A DNA stretch of 64,000 nucleotides from Ochotona curzoniae (GCF_017591425.1 NW_024465885.1:34294501-34358500); one strand, 5' to 3'; counted from the stretch's first letter, positions 48,501-61,985 are shown. The notes: generated from the sequence alone by a model not told the origin. Translations and numbers: made by a program.

Positions 48501-50774
48501 CATCTTGTAATCTGTTAGATCTGACAAGTTAAATGTTTAATGAGAATAATTTATATTTGTTGTCTTATACTATTTTCACTGAAATATCATCTGGAGTGAA
48601 AATTCAATGTCAGTAAGAATTCTGGAGTTTTTTTTTTTTTAAGGTAGTATTTCCTTATCTGAGTATCTTTAAACAAATTCTGGAAAGTAGAATTAAAGAT
48701 GCTTATTTTGATGCAAAAATTTGCAAACCAAATATATGACGGTTCTCCAGAAACTTCACCAAAAAACTTCTAATATGGAAAAATTATATATGAGCTTTAA
48801 AAATAGTTTATAACAGAATAAATTTACGTTTTCATTCCATCTTCTACATGCATGCAATATGCTGTGGTACTCTGGTCTGCACATTGTTTGAGGTCCTCTT
48901 GTTTATATGCACTTGCTAGTAAGAAGAACAAATATCTTCCTGCTTTACCAGTTTGTCTTTGGCTACTAACTGATGATTAGTGCTTTAAATGGATTGTAAA
49001 ACATTTGTTAAACAAGTAACAAGTGTACCTACCACACTACTTCTCCAAGTATTAATCAAGTGGAAATACATTGTCCTGAATGAAACATATTCTTCTCTTG
49101 ATCTCAATTTTTAAATTTATCTGTTTTAAAGAAAACCTTAGAAATGGTTTGTTCTAAAAGGGCTACTGGACACATGGTCATAGGTTTAGGTTCTAGCATT
49201 GTGATTTACTCATTTATGAATGAACAGAGCACAAATGCTCAACAACTTATTCAACATGAAGCTTTTTTTTTGGGGGGGGGGTGCCCTCATTTTGTCTGTT
49301 ACTCATACTCATGCTGCTAAATTGTGCTGCTCCAGCCACATTTCTCCCAGAGGTAATACTGAGAAAATCCATGGAATTGTCCTGACTCTGCAAGTTTCAA
49401 TCAGGTTGATATAAGGAGTGATTATAGAAAATCAAATTTCCTTATATTGAATTACTTGAACAGACTTTCTCTCAACTTACTAATCATCAATATTATGACA
49501 TACCTGAAAAATCTAGTTTTACAGTAAGATCAAAACATCTCATTTACTCTGATACCACTACTTTTTTTTTTTTGAGTTATCAGTTCAAATTTCACCCTTT
49601 CTGAACCAGTGGTCATTTAGACACAAAACATAAAATGTATAGTAGGATTGTTAAATTAGATGTAATACACTCTTCAATTAGCCTGTTACTTCTGTTTTGG
49701 AGCCTATTGCCATTCTTTCTAAGTTTTAATTGACAGTAATTCTCAGATGTTATCAGCAGAGCCTGAGTAACTTATTATAAATGACATTTATCAGGATCCA
49801 TTTCAAGTTTCTAAACCAATAGATCTTGGAAATAGTCCAAGGATCTCTACATATAATAACCTCTTCATGTTTATTCTGCTTCCAGTTTTCTGAAAACAGA
49901 TTGAACATGCTATTTAAAAAATAAATTGGAGTCTCTCTCCTGATTCTCTTGTTTTCTTGTCCTTTATGAATTGCAATAAGCAGGCACAAACAATAAATCT
50001 CATACAATCAAAAAGAGAAAGTGAACGCACGCTTATGTCTGTGTTTTAATTTTTTTCTTTTTCTTATACATAAGAATTAATGAGATCATTATTATGTAGC
50101 TTCGTTTTATCAGATTCTTTCCTCCTGATAGTTTTTGTCTTCGTGGGCATTTGGAGGCAGTATATCTTAAAGTCAAAGTGCACTATAACTGGAAGAATTA
50201 CAAATGCATCCCTCATTTGCAAATAAGGAAAGAAACAAAATGAGATGATGGGTTTCTAAATAACAACTTATTTATGGTCATTTAATTAAAATTATGCATA
50301 AATAATAGCAGCTCTACTAGTGAATCTAGAGGAACCGATAATTTTTGTGACATAAATTTTTAAATATCTGCTTGCTAAATTATATTTTTGTTCAGTCCTA
50401 ATATTTAATGCTACCTTTAATTATGAACATATGCTTGTTATAAAAGTACAAATGTTCCAATATTGAGTAAATTAAATCAAAGAAAATTTATTGGTTTACA
50501 AGTGCTCAGTGGTGATATCTTCCAAAACTTAATGATAGCAAGTTACATGTGCATATAGTATATGCAGGAATCTCTGTATGTATATATAAACACACATATC
50601 TATATTTGCATATTTATACCTATATTTATCTAATCATAACAATATCATTTCTAACTCTGTATACCATTCATTCATATTGATAGATAGATGGATATACAGA
50701 CAGACAGACTGACATATACAAGATGAATCTTCAAAAGGCTCATGGAAAAACAAATTTAAAAGATTAATTTGGTA
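45561..50774. other. Long AT-rich stretch, no gene recognised
   Basis: Five kilobases with no confident repeat, RNA gene or exon. A weak SINE-like patch lies near 47240-47300 (GCCTGGTACAAGTCCCAGC). A T9-G10 run is at 49263-49281. GATA/GACA-type tetranucleotides lie at about 50680-50715. The 110-codon frame at 47565-47897 is low-complexity. Confidence 0.5.
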
Positions 50775-51072
50775 ACTGTTATTGTGAAACAACAGGTTAA
50801 GGTGCTTGCGCAAAGCCACTCTTATTATTCAAAAGTTTGCCGCTCCGCTTCTTAGCCACCTCCCTGATGATGTCGTGCATGGGAAACCAGTCAAAGGTGA
50901 TCCGAGCATTTGTGTTCCCTGACCCATATTGGAGACTTGGGAGAAGCTTTTCAGTTTTTTTCTTTCATCATGGTCCAACGCTGGTCATTACATTCACTTG
51001 GGGAGCAAACCACTGGATGAAAGACTCTATTTTTCCTTTTCTCTGAAATTCTGCCTTTCAAAAATATTTTAG
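50775..51072 (+). repeat. Old C-repeat SINE
   Basis: Sense: AACAACAGGTTAAGGTGCTTGC, GCCGCTCCGCTTCTTAGCC, CCCATATTGGAGACTTGGG, CACTTGGGGAGCAAACCACTGG, TCTGCCTTTCAAAAATATT end. Confidence 0.83.
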
Positions 51073-54000
51073 ATACAGTCATATTTTGAGGCTAGGATCT
51101 CAATATGAATTTTTAATAATCACGAATGTTCTGTAAAAAGAATGTATTATATATTTGGTTGTTGTATGTATACGATAGGATAAAATGTAAGAAAGTACAA
51201 TCCCTATTTCAAAATATTAAAAGCAATTTTATTAATGTCTGCATAATTTTATTTACATAAAGGTAACGAATCTTAAGCATTTCACAGGTAGAAGTCTAAG
51301 AAGTTAACCACAGAGCTATCCCCCTCCAACTCCTGTATAATTCCTTCCTTTGTTTTTTTTTTTGCTTTGTTTCAGACATAATTTGATCCACTTAATAATC
51401 ATAGGCTAGCCATGATATTCACAATTCACAATTCCACAAGAATGAAAAACAAGGAGCACAAAGCAACATTTATATCAGAAGATATCTGTTTTCATTCCTA
51501 TACACTTTAGTATTATATATTAAATGCAACTTAGCACAGAAAACAATACATTTGTGTTCTGAGGACTGGTTTAGTCATTAAGACATCATGGTTTGTAGTT
51601 CCCCATATTTTGTTAAAGAACAAGATTTCATTTTCTTTGAAGATGAAATAGTATTATTTATTATAAATGGACTACATGTTCTTTATCTAATCATCTAAAT
51701 GCATTCTATATTATAATAAAAATTACACCACTGAAACTTACAAATTTGTCATCTAAACATTTAAAATAGTGTTTGTAAAACTTGCTATAATGGTTGTAGT
51801 CATTAGACATGGTTACCAATCTTATTGATAAATCCTCAAATTATACTTATCCTGATTTGTTTACAATCAGAAATTTTTTAAAAAGAAGGAAAAAAGAGAC
51901 TTATTAGTGAATTACTTCCTCATCTCTTTATCAATTCAAATTCCTGCTTTCTGCCCCTTTCTCATTGCAACCAATCTTACTTTAAATTTTCTCCTAGAAA
52001 TGAAAAAACATTTCTGTAACAGCCTTTGATTATATAATAATATCTGTAATTTTTTGCCTAAGGTTGGAATGTTCCATGATTTTGATTAAATCTTTCAGCA
52101 GAATATTATATTTTCCTTTTTATTGTCTAGCATTGCTTCTTTTGGTCACATATTATGTGCAAGTTATTTTGTAGTCTATTGTTACTCACAGTAGTCTACA
52201 ATTTAATGTCTACCACTATCGAAGAAATTATTACAGGGAGTTTGCTTCTAATTTTTGCAAATTTAATTTCATAAACATTATCTTCCAATAAGATAGAGAT
52301 TATATTTTTCTTTCATTTAATTGCTCTTATGTTGTTATTTTCTAACTGCATGAGTTACAAAACATATTGTAACATCCTCTCAATCTATGCCATGTGATTG
52401 CAATCACAAATGTAATTGCCTTAGCTGTTAATGCCTTCTATTGGCTAAGGACAAAAAGATTATATGCATTATCCTTAATGTCAGCTGTGTTAAGATTTCT
52501 CTTGGCAATTCTGAATGATTTCCAAAGTCATATTTCCACGGCATTGTTCGATACTTTTATTCTATTTAACTTACTTCTAATCGGCATGACATAGCAAATT
52601 TGAGATATTTTCAATATTACACTGCCAAAATTGTAACTCCTGTGTTGCCTGATGCTCTCTCAGACCCCTACTCAACTTGCACACTATGACAAATCGCCTC
52701 TGGATGAGACCATGCAGCCAGACCTAGTATTTCAACATTAGACATCCTCATGAAAGAGTGACACAGTTGCCATTACATTACACCTGAATTGTTGATCCAT
52801 AGAAGTTGTATTACAAATGCATCTGTTACTTTAATGGCTAATGTTTGGGGGTAATTTTCTCTTTGTGCATCAATAATTGATATACTAATATGCCATTCAA
52901 ATGTACAATTTTTGAGGATTCTTCTGACTCAGCCAACTCAGGCTCATCTAAAACTCAGACTTCCATCATGAGACAGTGTTTGTCATTGAACAATTTAGAA
53001 GTTGTAGTGATTGAAGTGGCCTACAATTGACATAGCTGATGTAACCAGGAAAACTTATTTTACAAATCATGTACTATTCTAGCACATTGTCCTACAGCAT
53101 ATGATCACAGAGTAGTGAATGGAACACTGCCTTGAAGCTGGTTCAGGGAAGAAATGTGCAACTTCATAGATGCGAGAGGAACCTAAACAACCCAGGCTTG
53201 GATACCACACTGACTTCAAGATTGGCCAAGAACACCAGCAGAGAAAAGGGTTCCCACAAAGCCATGTGAAAGGAGAACACAGTGTTTTCTTCCACTCTCT
53301 CCTTCCCAAGAAATGACACGTAAGAATGGTCTACAAAGAAAAACAAACAAAAAACATAACATCATGAAAGAACATAAAGGCTGCCAGAAAATTTCTGGTA
53401 AAAATATAAAGAAAATCCAGTACAATAATAGGAATATTGATGGAACAATGCCAGTCTCAAAATATTACTTATTAATAATCACCTTATGCCATAATATTTC
53501 ACATTAATAAACTTTACAAAATATAACTGTTAATACCTTTTTAAAAGTATGACATTTATAAAAACATATTGATAATATAAAACATAACAATACATTTCAA
53601 AATATGAATTAGGATATGTAACATAAAAGCTTAACAATAATGCTCAATATCGAAGGTTTTTAAATAGGTTTGAAGAGTGGAACTCCACCACTCTGGAAAG
53701 GGGACTGTTTTACTGACTACATGGGAGATTCATGTTGAGAGACATTTAGGGAATGCTTACCAATGGTATTTTAAAGTTCAACTGGCACATATTTCTGGGC
53801 ACTTTAGGTTTTTTGTAATTCACTTGCAACCTCATGTTTATAGTAGACAATTTTTTAGAAAAATAAAATTCTATTAATGAAGACTTGTCATATTAAAGTA
53901 TAGTTAATGTAAGCAGTGAGTTTTGTGGCTATAGATGAATTGGGCTTGTACTTATTATCCTACTATTTACTCTTTAGAACCAACAAGAGGACAAGGGTCT

Positions 54001-54779
54001 GGGTCATATATGGAAAATGAGATAAACATTCTGTATTTCCATAATACATTTCTTTATAATATTTATTACAAAATCCACTACCAGTTTATGCCTGGTGGTT
54101 TTCCAGATATAGAAAATTATAGAAATTTATAGAAAAGATACACTTGTACACTTAACTTTTTTTTAATTCAAGCTATTCACAGAAACATCTTTTTCAGTGT
54201 TAGAGTACTATATTCTACTGTTAGCATGGATCGTCTTTTTAAATCGTTGTTGTTCTTGTGTTCTAAAAATTGCAACTGTCATGCATGCCTTTTCTGGTTA
54301 CTTTCAGATTTATTCAGATGGCTAAAGGACAGCGTAAAAACACAGCTTCAGGAAATGTTTGCATTAAAACAATATAGATCTTCTTGTCTAAGAGTTCTGT
54401 AACCATTTACTTAATACCAGCTACATCAATCCCTGTATAGTCCTACAGTACTGATTTCTATCGACTTACTGAACAGTTATTGCTACACTTCTTTGATAAC
54501 GATGAATAATGCAAGTCTAACCTATTGCAAAAATTTTAAAAAGGCGACTGCAAGCGAATTTGCTAGGTTCTCTGGGATTTCTTGAAATAAATATATTACT
54601 GAGTCTATGTTTTGATGTTTGTGCTTCAGTAGAAATATCGTTCATCAGCTAAATGTAAGCTATATATATTTATTTTAATTAGTGTGTCTTTATATGTTCC
54701 TTAATCCTGAGCTTGGAAGTGAGGTAGAAGCCATATTCAACGATGTTTTCCTTTCCTAGAGCCGTTAACTAGATCACTT
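51073..54779. other. AT-rich stretch, no gene recognised
   Basis: No named repeat. A hydrophobic 66-codon frame lies at 52394-52594 and a GC-richer patch at 53080-53320, neither recognisable. 54299 onward has AG followed by MAKGQRKNTASG in one frame, too short to judge. Confidence 0.45.
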
Positions 54780-55078
54780 TTTTTCATTTTTATTTAAAAG
54801 TCAGATATACAGAGCGAAGGAGTGACAAAGAGGGAGATCTCCAATCTGCTGATTCACTCCCCAAGAGGCCAAAAGGGCTGGAGCTGCCTTGATCCGAAGC
54901 CAGGAGCCTGCAGCCACTTCCTGGTCTCCCACGCGGTACAGGGTCCCAAAGCTTCGGCCGATCCTCAGCTGCTTTCCCAGGCCACAGCACGGAGCTGTAT
55001 GGGAAATGGGACTGCCATGATTAGGACCGGTGACCATAGGGGATCCTGGTGCATGCAAGGTGGGGACTTTAGCCAGGA
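54780..55078 (-). repeat. C-repeat SINE
   Basis: Antisense: TTTTTATTTAAAAGTCAG tail, GATTCACTCCCCAAGAGGCC, GAAGCCAGGAGCCTGCAGC, CTGGTCTCCCACGCGG, GGTCCCAAAGCTTCGGCC, AGGCCACAGCACGGAGC. Several CpGs remain, so moderately young. The extreme 5' end is lost near 55078. Confidence 0.92.
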
Positions 55079-55377
55079 AACTGTTATTCTCATATTTAAG
55101 AGCTTTGTAAAGCTAATTAGGTTCCTACCTTTATTCCTGATGTCTTCTTTTCCTCTTTCTTCTCCTTCTTCCTCTTTCTTTCTACTTATGTGACTACAAG
55201 GACAAATAAATAAATAAATAAAAAAGGACAGAAACAGCAAAAGCATTTGTCAAAGAAAAACAGTGGTATGGGAAATTCTATAAATTTTAGCAAAGAAAAA
55301 ATTCCTATGTGTGCAACCAGTTACATGCAGAATAATATTGTAAATTCTAGTCATAAAATGTAGTGAAAGGAAAAAAA

Positions 55378-55510
55378 ATTAACTTGTGTTTGCGGATGAT
55401 GTCATCCTACCTATAGAAAACCCTAACAACTCCAACAACAAACTGTGGGAACTAACAAAGGAACACGATGACGTTATAAGCAAACTATCATCATATTACA
55501 ATCCACAACG
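55378..55510 (+). mobile_element. LINE-1 RT-motif fragment
   Basis: GTGTTTGCGGATGATGTCAT (55386-) encodes FADDVI, the L1 reverse-transcriptase catalytic motif, followed in frame by LPIENPNNSNNKLWELT, matching the usual IENP...KLLEL text. Only about 130 bases are recognisable. Confidence 0.75.
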
Positions 55511-55904
55511 CTTCATACTCTAAGGTTGAATTGTCCAAAATTAATCAAATAAATAATTACATACATAGAAGGTACAGCAATATGCATGAATAATGTTCTT
55601 TTAATTACATAGCTGTGCTTGTATCAATGGGTTCCGTCTAGGGTTATCATTTTGCAATGCACTGTTTCTCAAAGTAAGGCCTGAGGTTTATCTCTGCACA
55701 ACATTTTTATTGCTAGATGATAAGTTTATTCTAGTTTCTGGTCACATGATTCTCTTTATATGCTTCAAATTTCACATAGTAATGCACTGCATTAAATTGA
55801 GAAGCAGAAATGATAATCCAACAGTTTTAGTTATAGTATCAAAACAATTTTAAAATACATGTGAAATAAAGTCACACTTGCCACTAGACTTTGATGCTGG
55901 ATAT

Positions 55905-55985
55905 ATAGTATATAATATCACATTATATACATTATATATTATATATACATTATATGTACATAATATACATTACATTATATCACAT
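55905..55985. repeat. AT-rich near-palindromic tract
   Basis: Interleaved TATATA, ACATTATA and TATAATGT-type words that pair with each other. Probably a degenerate AT microsatellite capable of hairpin formation. Confidence 0.75.
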
Positions 55986-56924
55986 TAACATTTGTTAAGG
56001 CACAATTTATCCATTATTATTTTTTCAGTTAATAAACAGAGCTTACATGTTTTTGTTTTAAATTCTGATATGAAGTGTCAATAAACCTCAACAACAAAAA
56101 ACTTACTATTGTCTCGACTTATTTTTCACAGTTTTAACCATCATGAAGAGGTTTCTGCAAATAAACCAGGAACTTCTAGTATGCCTCTGATATTTACATA
56201 GAGTGAATTTATATACAAAGTCATTTCTTTATGTCTGGAAGAAAAGGAATTAAAGATGCATGAGTTGATTGTTCTTTACCACAGACTAAGACATTAGCCA
56301 AGCTTGTATCCATATTGAAAACAATATTAATTTCACTTGTTATAAGCAGTCACTTTATATACTTTCCTAGGGATAGTTTTACAGTCTTATTATTTTCCTC
56401 ATAAATGTATAGGTTCCTATGCAGGTGTTACACATGATAGAAAAATAAAGAAAAAAAAATAAAAATTTGTGTAGTGGAAAAATATCATATTTTCTTTAAA
56501 TATTCAATCATCTAATCAACAATTTAACTGTGCTGGACTACCTGCTAAGTGCTACAATTTCTGAATAAATAATTACTAATACATTGGTATTGCTTTCAGG
56601 AATAGTAGTACTACCATTACCACAATTGGGCAAACAAAACTACTTAAACAGATCTAAACTTATTGGTGTTTCTCATCACAAAGTTCAGATTTTAAAAACA
56701 ACCAGGGAATTCTAACAACAAAAGGACTTCTCTTAATTCTTTCAAACATTCAGAAGCATGAATCTGGGCGGTTTCATCTCACCCTACCTTACACATACAC
56801 AGGGGGCAGAAAGATTTTCTGCGGTGTTTGATTTGGCTTTGAGTGTTTGGATAGACTTGAGGAATCTGACACATGACAAAAAGACATGTCAAAATGTTTT
56901 AGATCTGGCAAAGAAAATTAAGTG

Positions 56925-57080
56925 TTATCAACTACGCATTATCATTATATGACCAAGAAAACTAAATCCAAGAAATTTTAAATGACTTGCCTAGAGGCAG
57001 ACTTAAATCTATTCAGTGGCAGAACAGAGATTAAAATTCAGTTTTTATGACTCCTAGTTCAGTTCTTCCACTGTGTAATA
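56925..57080 (+). repeat. MIR SINE fragment
   Basis: MIR core order is clear: AATTTTAAATGACTTGCCTAG (56975-), a decayed CACAGCTAG zone, CAGTGGCAGAACAGAGATT (57016-), AAAATTCAGTTTTTATGACTCC, and GTTCTTCCACTGTGTA (57061-). Confidence 0.85.
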
Positions 57081-57379
57081 TTTTACTGCAGGAAAAAAAA
57101 TCTGCAGGAGAAGTGTTTAATATCAATATCTGATCAATATCAGCATTGACAATGATGTCCAGAAAGAAATCAACATCATTTTGAGCAAAAAAGTGACTTA
57201 TAAAATATATTAGCAGGCTTTTTAGCATGTCCTGTAAGGACTGAGCAGCCTCTAGAATTGCCACACATCTGTCAGTAGTGGAGTAAAAAAGGCATGCCTA
57301 GAAAAATATGTATTTGGTGAAGAAGAAACCTGAAAAACCTACTGCAAAGAAATAATATTTACTTAAATGTAAGGTAGGG

Positions 57380-57412
<33 letters not shown>

Positions 57413-57432
57413 TCTATATATATATATAGATA
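57380..57432. repeat. (TA)n/(GATA)n microsatellite
   Basis: TATATATA, then GATA x4, then TATCTATATATATATATAG. The two sides are partly complementary and could fold back. Confidence 0.93.
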
Positions 57433-59469
57433 AAACTCCATCTGTGAGCGAGCGAAGAGTTGTCAACACATTCACGCAATATAGTGAAAAGAGGGCAAGC
57501 TGGCAGAGAAAGCAGCTGAAGGCAAATGGATATTTCAACCTGGATTACAAAACTTCTTAAAGTTAATCACGATGAAACTGAACAGTGATTCCAATTGAGA
57601 TTTATTTAAAAATCCACTGGAAGAAAAATATGGAATGTAGGGTTCTCTAACAACCAAAAATTCCATTTTTCATTTTTGCCAAAGCAGATTTGCCCTTTGA
57701 AAACTTTTTAGGAGCTCAAGTATGATTGTTGTGGGATCCGAAAGCGATAAATTCCATGAAGAATTGGAATCACTTAAGAGGGTATGGGTTAACAGTGCTA
57801 TTAATTTGTGCATGCATTTAGTTGGACAGTAAGTGTTTTTAATTTAATCATCATAGCATTAAGTAATTTTTCATAGGATTTTTGGAATAAATTTCTGTAG
57901 AAGTTTTACATTGCTGTTAATGGATTTGATTTGAAATCGTATCTTCAAGTTTCAAATGCATTTTTTCCTTTTGAAACAAAACGTATTTGATACTTTGCTG
58001 CTAACTATAACACTTACATGGATTAAATGCAATCATATATTATTCAAAGTATTGGGAGAAAATACATACATATGATTTTTTAAAAGCAAATATTATGGCA
58101 GAAAGCATAACTTATATGTAGCAGATGTTCAGATCCACTCAAGGCTACATTATGGGCTTTACCTACAGAATTGCAGTTAATGATTTCTTTTCCTTTTTAA
58201 CATTTAAGTTTACGTTTTTATTGACTTTGACCAGTCTTTGAGTGAATCTCCAAAGATCACGTTGTTAGAAACCTAGCTCATCGTTTCCACTGGCTAAGGC
58301 AGAACACACTGAGTATCTGTACAATTGCATGGGTGTTTATCAAACTCTGACTCTTCATCATCATGTTATCACATCATCCTCATCATCATTATCATTTGTG
58401 TTCTTATTTAATGCCTCTCTAAAAATGCAAATGCAATGTGAGCATGCATTACAAGGTGAAATGCAGCTCTATATTTGAGTGTTGTAATGGCAGTGATCAA
58501 ATTATGTATATTTAAGGATAATGTATTACTTATGCCTTCTTTCTCAATCAAAAATCCCTCATCTCCATAATTAATGTTATTTGTTATCCTATGTTATTTG
58601 ATATATGCTTGTGCCACACAAAGGTTTTATTGAGGATTTTTCTTGATTTAGTCCTTATATTACTCTTTGCTGTGAGTCCTAAAATGCAACATAAAGAAAT
58701 TTAATTTTGAGATAGAATCAATTTTTAGGTGGTTACATAAGAATGCAGTCTTGTTACTAGGACATTTTACATAACTGTGTTAGTTACATCATATGGAAAG
58801 AAACAACCTAGTTCTGACTTTATATTGTGCTATTGAAAGAATTTCACATGCAGTTTGGGGAATTTTCTTTTCTGGTTAGTACAAAGAAACCGAGAGCTCC
58901 CAGCTACGTACCAAAACATGTGACAATTGTGTTTTTTACTAAGTTTGTTTCCAGGCATCTAAGGCAAAGGCTCATTTATTTCGGATGGCAGAAATAAACA
59001 CCTGACAAAAATTGTCTGATTGGAACAAGTCACATGTACTACCTCAGTCATCAGCATCTTTTCTCTTTTCTAAATTTAGGAGAGAAGACAAATAGAAAGA
59101 TTTAAAACTAGTTCTTTGGTAATTAGCCATGACTAGAGCAATTCAAAATCACTAACGATAATTTGAATTTGGTTTACATTACTTAAAGGAAAATGTTCTC
59201 ACTTAGATTTACCATCCATTAAAGGAAACATATTAATGAATATTACTTTAAGGTACAATGCTTAACCCATAATGAGATACTTACGGAAAGCGGGTACATC
59301 TTGTAAGGCAATTTTGCTGCCTGTTGGGAAAGATGCATTCTTAAATCCAGAGCAAATAGGTTTTTAGAAGAATATTCTAATTTCCATAATAAAGCTAACC
59401 TCACAACTTGGTTTTTTTTTTCCCCATTGCTAAGTGACAACCAACTTTCAGAATCCTTTTTTGTTGTTT
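57433..59469. other. AT-rich stretch, nothing recognised
   Basis: A small ATCATC-rich patch near 58355-58397 is the only low-complexity feature. No exon or RNA gene seen. Confidence 0.5.
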
Positions 59470-59725
59470 TTCTGAATGATTTGCTCAGAAAGAGACACAC
59501 AAAGAGATCTTTCATCTAGTTGTTCACTGCCTCACCCCAAAGTGGCTCAAATAACTGAGACCAAGCCAGGATGAAACCAAGATGGTGAACCAAGTCTCTC
59601 ACCTGAGTGGAAGGGTACATATCCTTGGGTCACTTTTGGCTGCTTTTCCTAGGCTGTTAGCTATAGCTGGATTTGAAGTGTTGCACCTCGCAATTGAGGC
59701 AGTGTCTGTTTGACAGCTTTACCTG
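59470..59725 (-). repeat. Old C-repeat SINE
   Basis: Antisense: AGAAAGAGACACACAAAGAG, TTGTTCACTGCCTCACCCC, AAGTCTCTCACCTGAGTGG, TTGGGTCACTTTTGGCTGC. Diverged at both ends. Confidence 0.75.
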
Positions 59726-59799
59726 CTCTGTCAAATATTGGCCGCATCGCAAAGATCTCTGCCCTTATCCCTCGAAGAGAATACTGAATTGACTCTGGT

Positions 59800-59801
<2 letters not shown>

Positions 59802-59839
<38 letters not shown>
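59802..59839. repeat. (CA)n microsatellite
   Basis: About 18 uninterrupted CA units. Likely length-polymorphic. Confidence 0.97.
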
Positions 59840-60124
59840 ATAAAAATGTAGAAATCATACAAATCATGTAGATGATTTTTAAAGAAATAGGCTCTCTTGT
59901 TTTTAATTATGCACAAATGCCTTGTCCCATAAAGTCTACAATAGGTAGTATGCAATATCAAAGTAATTTTCTTACTATGTCATTCTAGGTAATTCTGTTG
60001 GAATATTTCTGATTAAATGAAACCTTTACATCTCATGGATATATAGAATTTTGTAGTCATTTGTGGCATAATTTACCTAACAGACATAAGGACACAAAAG
60101 CATCATCAGGGATTGTTACACATA

Positions 60125-60480
60125 GGTATAGGTCAACAAACTGGAAAATCTAGAAGAAAATTTTACGTAAAACATATTAAACTTAAGTCATGAAAGTACA
60201 GCAAACTCATAGACACCAAAAATCAAGAAGGAAGTTGAATTAATAACAAAGACCCTCTGCAACTTCGAGGACGGTATGTTTCACTGCTGAATTCTCCCAA
60301 ATTTTTAAAAAAATTATTTCAATGGTCCTCAAAATTTGAAAGCAATGAAAGGGATGGAATCCTAACAAATTCATTCTATTGGACCAGCATGACCTTATCA
60401 TAAATATCTGCAAACAAAAATAAATGAAAATTTCATAACACTTTTGTGATTAAAACCTAGAAGCAGTATCCTATGTGTCC
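60125..60480 (+). mobile_element. LINE-1 ORF2 fragment, sense
   Basis: GGTCAACAAACTGGAAAATC (60131-) and TAGAAGAAAATTTTACG match the L1 AAACTGGAAAATCTAGAAGA landmark. GAAGGAAGTTGAATTAATAAC (60227-) and TTCACTGCTGAATTCTCCC (60281-) follow in the right order before the RT domain. Multiple frame breaks. Confidence 0.8.
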
Positions 60481-60767
60481 ACAATAATTCTATCTACTGC
60501 AAAATACCAAGGAGACATGCTTTCTAACCCCTACAAGATAATACAAAGGGGAATTAGTAGCGTACTAATATATCAGGAAATTAGTTGTCAAACATTACTA
60601 AGATCAGGCCAAAATATCGAACTTCAACTGACCAAGGTAACATGTCTAGCACTACTAAAAGTAAATCTATCAATTATACTTAACCTATCAAGTTAATTGA
60701 TTTTAATTTTATACTACTTTTTATAATTGTGTACTTTTAAATTAATGCTATGAAATAATAGATTAAG

Positions 60768-61060
60768 TCTGCCTGTGGTGTCAGCATCCCATATAGTAAT
60801 TGATTCAAGTTCTGATCACTCCACTTCCAAATCAGCTACCTGCTGATTCTGGGAAGACAATAGAGGATGGTCCAAACTGCTGGGAACCTAAACATAAAAT
60901 GGAGACCCAGAAGAGGCTCCTGGCTCTTGGTTTAGATCAGTCTACCTCTGGTCATTGCTGACTTTTGGGCACTGAACCTGCACGTGTACAATTCTCTGCT
61001 TATCTTTTCTTGTAGTCCTGCCTTTCATAGAAAAATAGATCGATCTTTAAAAAAATTAGC
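60768..61060 (+). repeat. Old C-repeat SINE
   Basis: Sense: GTGTCAGCATCCCATATAG, CACTCCACTTCCAAATCAGC, GAAGACAATAGAGGATGGTCC, GGAGACCCAGAAGAGGCTCC, TAGTCCTGCCTTTCATAG and an A-rich end. Confidence 0.85.
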
Positions 61061-61329
61061 TTTTAGAAGATTGGGGAAAATATGTTTAATACAAATATAG
61101 AAACATGCCTTTTGTGTTTTATTTACTTAGCAAGTGGATGTTTTTGTTATAGAACTTTCTATGGTTTATAGAAATTTTCCTTTTAGTGCAGGAATTATTA
61201 ATAATTGGAATAATATATTTGTGTGTCTTGACAGTTCTAGATGAAGTAACCAATCTGTGACTAATAAACAACAGCAGCTACTAATGCAGCAAAAGCAACA
61301 TGACATACCTTTAAAAAAAAAAAGAAAGA

Positions 61330-61985
61330 ACTATTTTTTATTTTTTATTTTATTTTTTTTAAAGATTTATTTTTATTATTTTTTCATTGGAAAGGCAGAT
61401 ATACAGAGAGGAGAGACAGAGAGAAAGATCATCCATCCAACGATTCACTCCCCAAGTGAGCACAACGGGCCGATACTATGCCAATCCGAAGCCAGGAGCC
61501 TCTTCTGGGTCTCCCACGCGGGTGCAGGGTCCCAAATCTTTGGGCTGTCCTCGACTGCTTTCCCGGGCCACAGGCAGGGAGCTGGAAGGGAAGCGGGGCT
61601 GCCGGGATTAGAACCGGCGCCCATATGGGATCCCGGGCGTGCAGGGCGAGGACTTTTAACCACTTGCGCCACCGCGCCGGGCCCGAAAGAACTATTTTTT
61701 ATTTGAAGTGCAGATTTACAGAGAGAAAGAGATACAAAGAGAAAGATCTCCCAGCCATTGGTACCTTCCCCAAATGCTTACAACAGGCAGAGCTGATCTG
61801 ATGTGAAGCCAGGAGCCAAGAGCTTATGTGCCTCCTACGCGGATGCAAGATCACAAGTACTTAGGCCATCCTTCACTTCTTTTCCAGGCCTTAAGTAGGA
61901 AGCTGAATGGGAACTTGGGCTAATGTGACACACCTATATGGGATGCTCACACTTGAAGCCATGTCATGGCTCTTGTCTTAACATG
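61330..61985 (-). repeat. Older C-repeat SINE hosting the young copy
   Basis: Outside the young insertion (61344-61704) the antisense text continues: GTGCAGATTTACAGAGAG, GAAAGATCTCCCAGCCATTGG, GAAGCCAGGAGCCAAGAGC, CCTCCTACGCGGATGC and GCTGAATGGGAACTTGG. Its A-rich tail lies just 5' of 61344. Confidence 0.82.
61344..61684 (-). repeat. C-repeat SINE, youngest-looking copy, 20-bp TSD
   Basis: Antisense and essentially complete: poly-T/TTATTTT tail, GGAAAGGCAGATATACAGAG, GGATTAGAACCGGCGCCC (rc of B box and neighbouring CpGs), and CGCCACCGCGCCGGGCCC at its 5' end. CpGs are unusually well preserved. GAAAGAACTATTTTTTATTT is present at 61324-61343 and 61685-61704 with no mismatch. It sits inside an older SINE. 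Confidence 0.97.

Noticed and set aside
52394..52594. Hydrophobic 66-codon frame resembling a membrane protein
   Set aside because: T-rich DNA readily encodes Leu/Phe/Ile runs; no splice sites, homologous motif or codon bias could be seen.
54299..54370. AG followed by MAKGQRKNTASG as an exon or an L1 ORF1 start
   Set aside because: Too short and interrupted within about 20 codons, with no supporting flanking L1 text.
61257..61706. 149-codon open frame, the longest in the window
   Set aside because: It runs through the antisense young SINE and its poly-T tail; the reading is the SINE consensus, not a gene.
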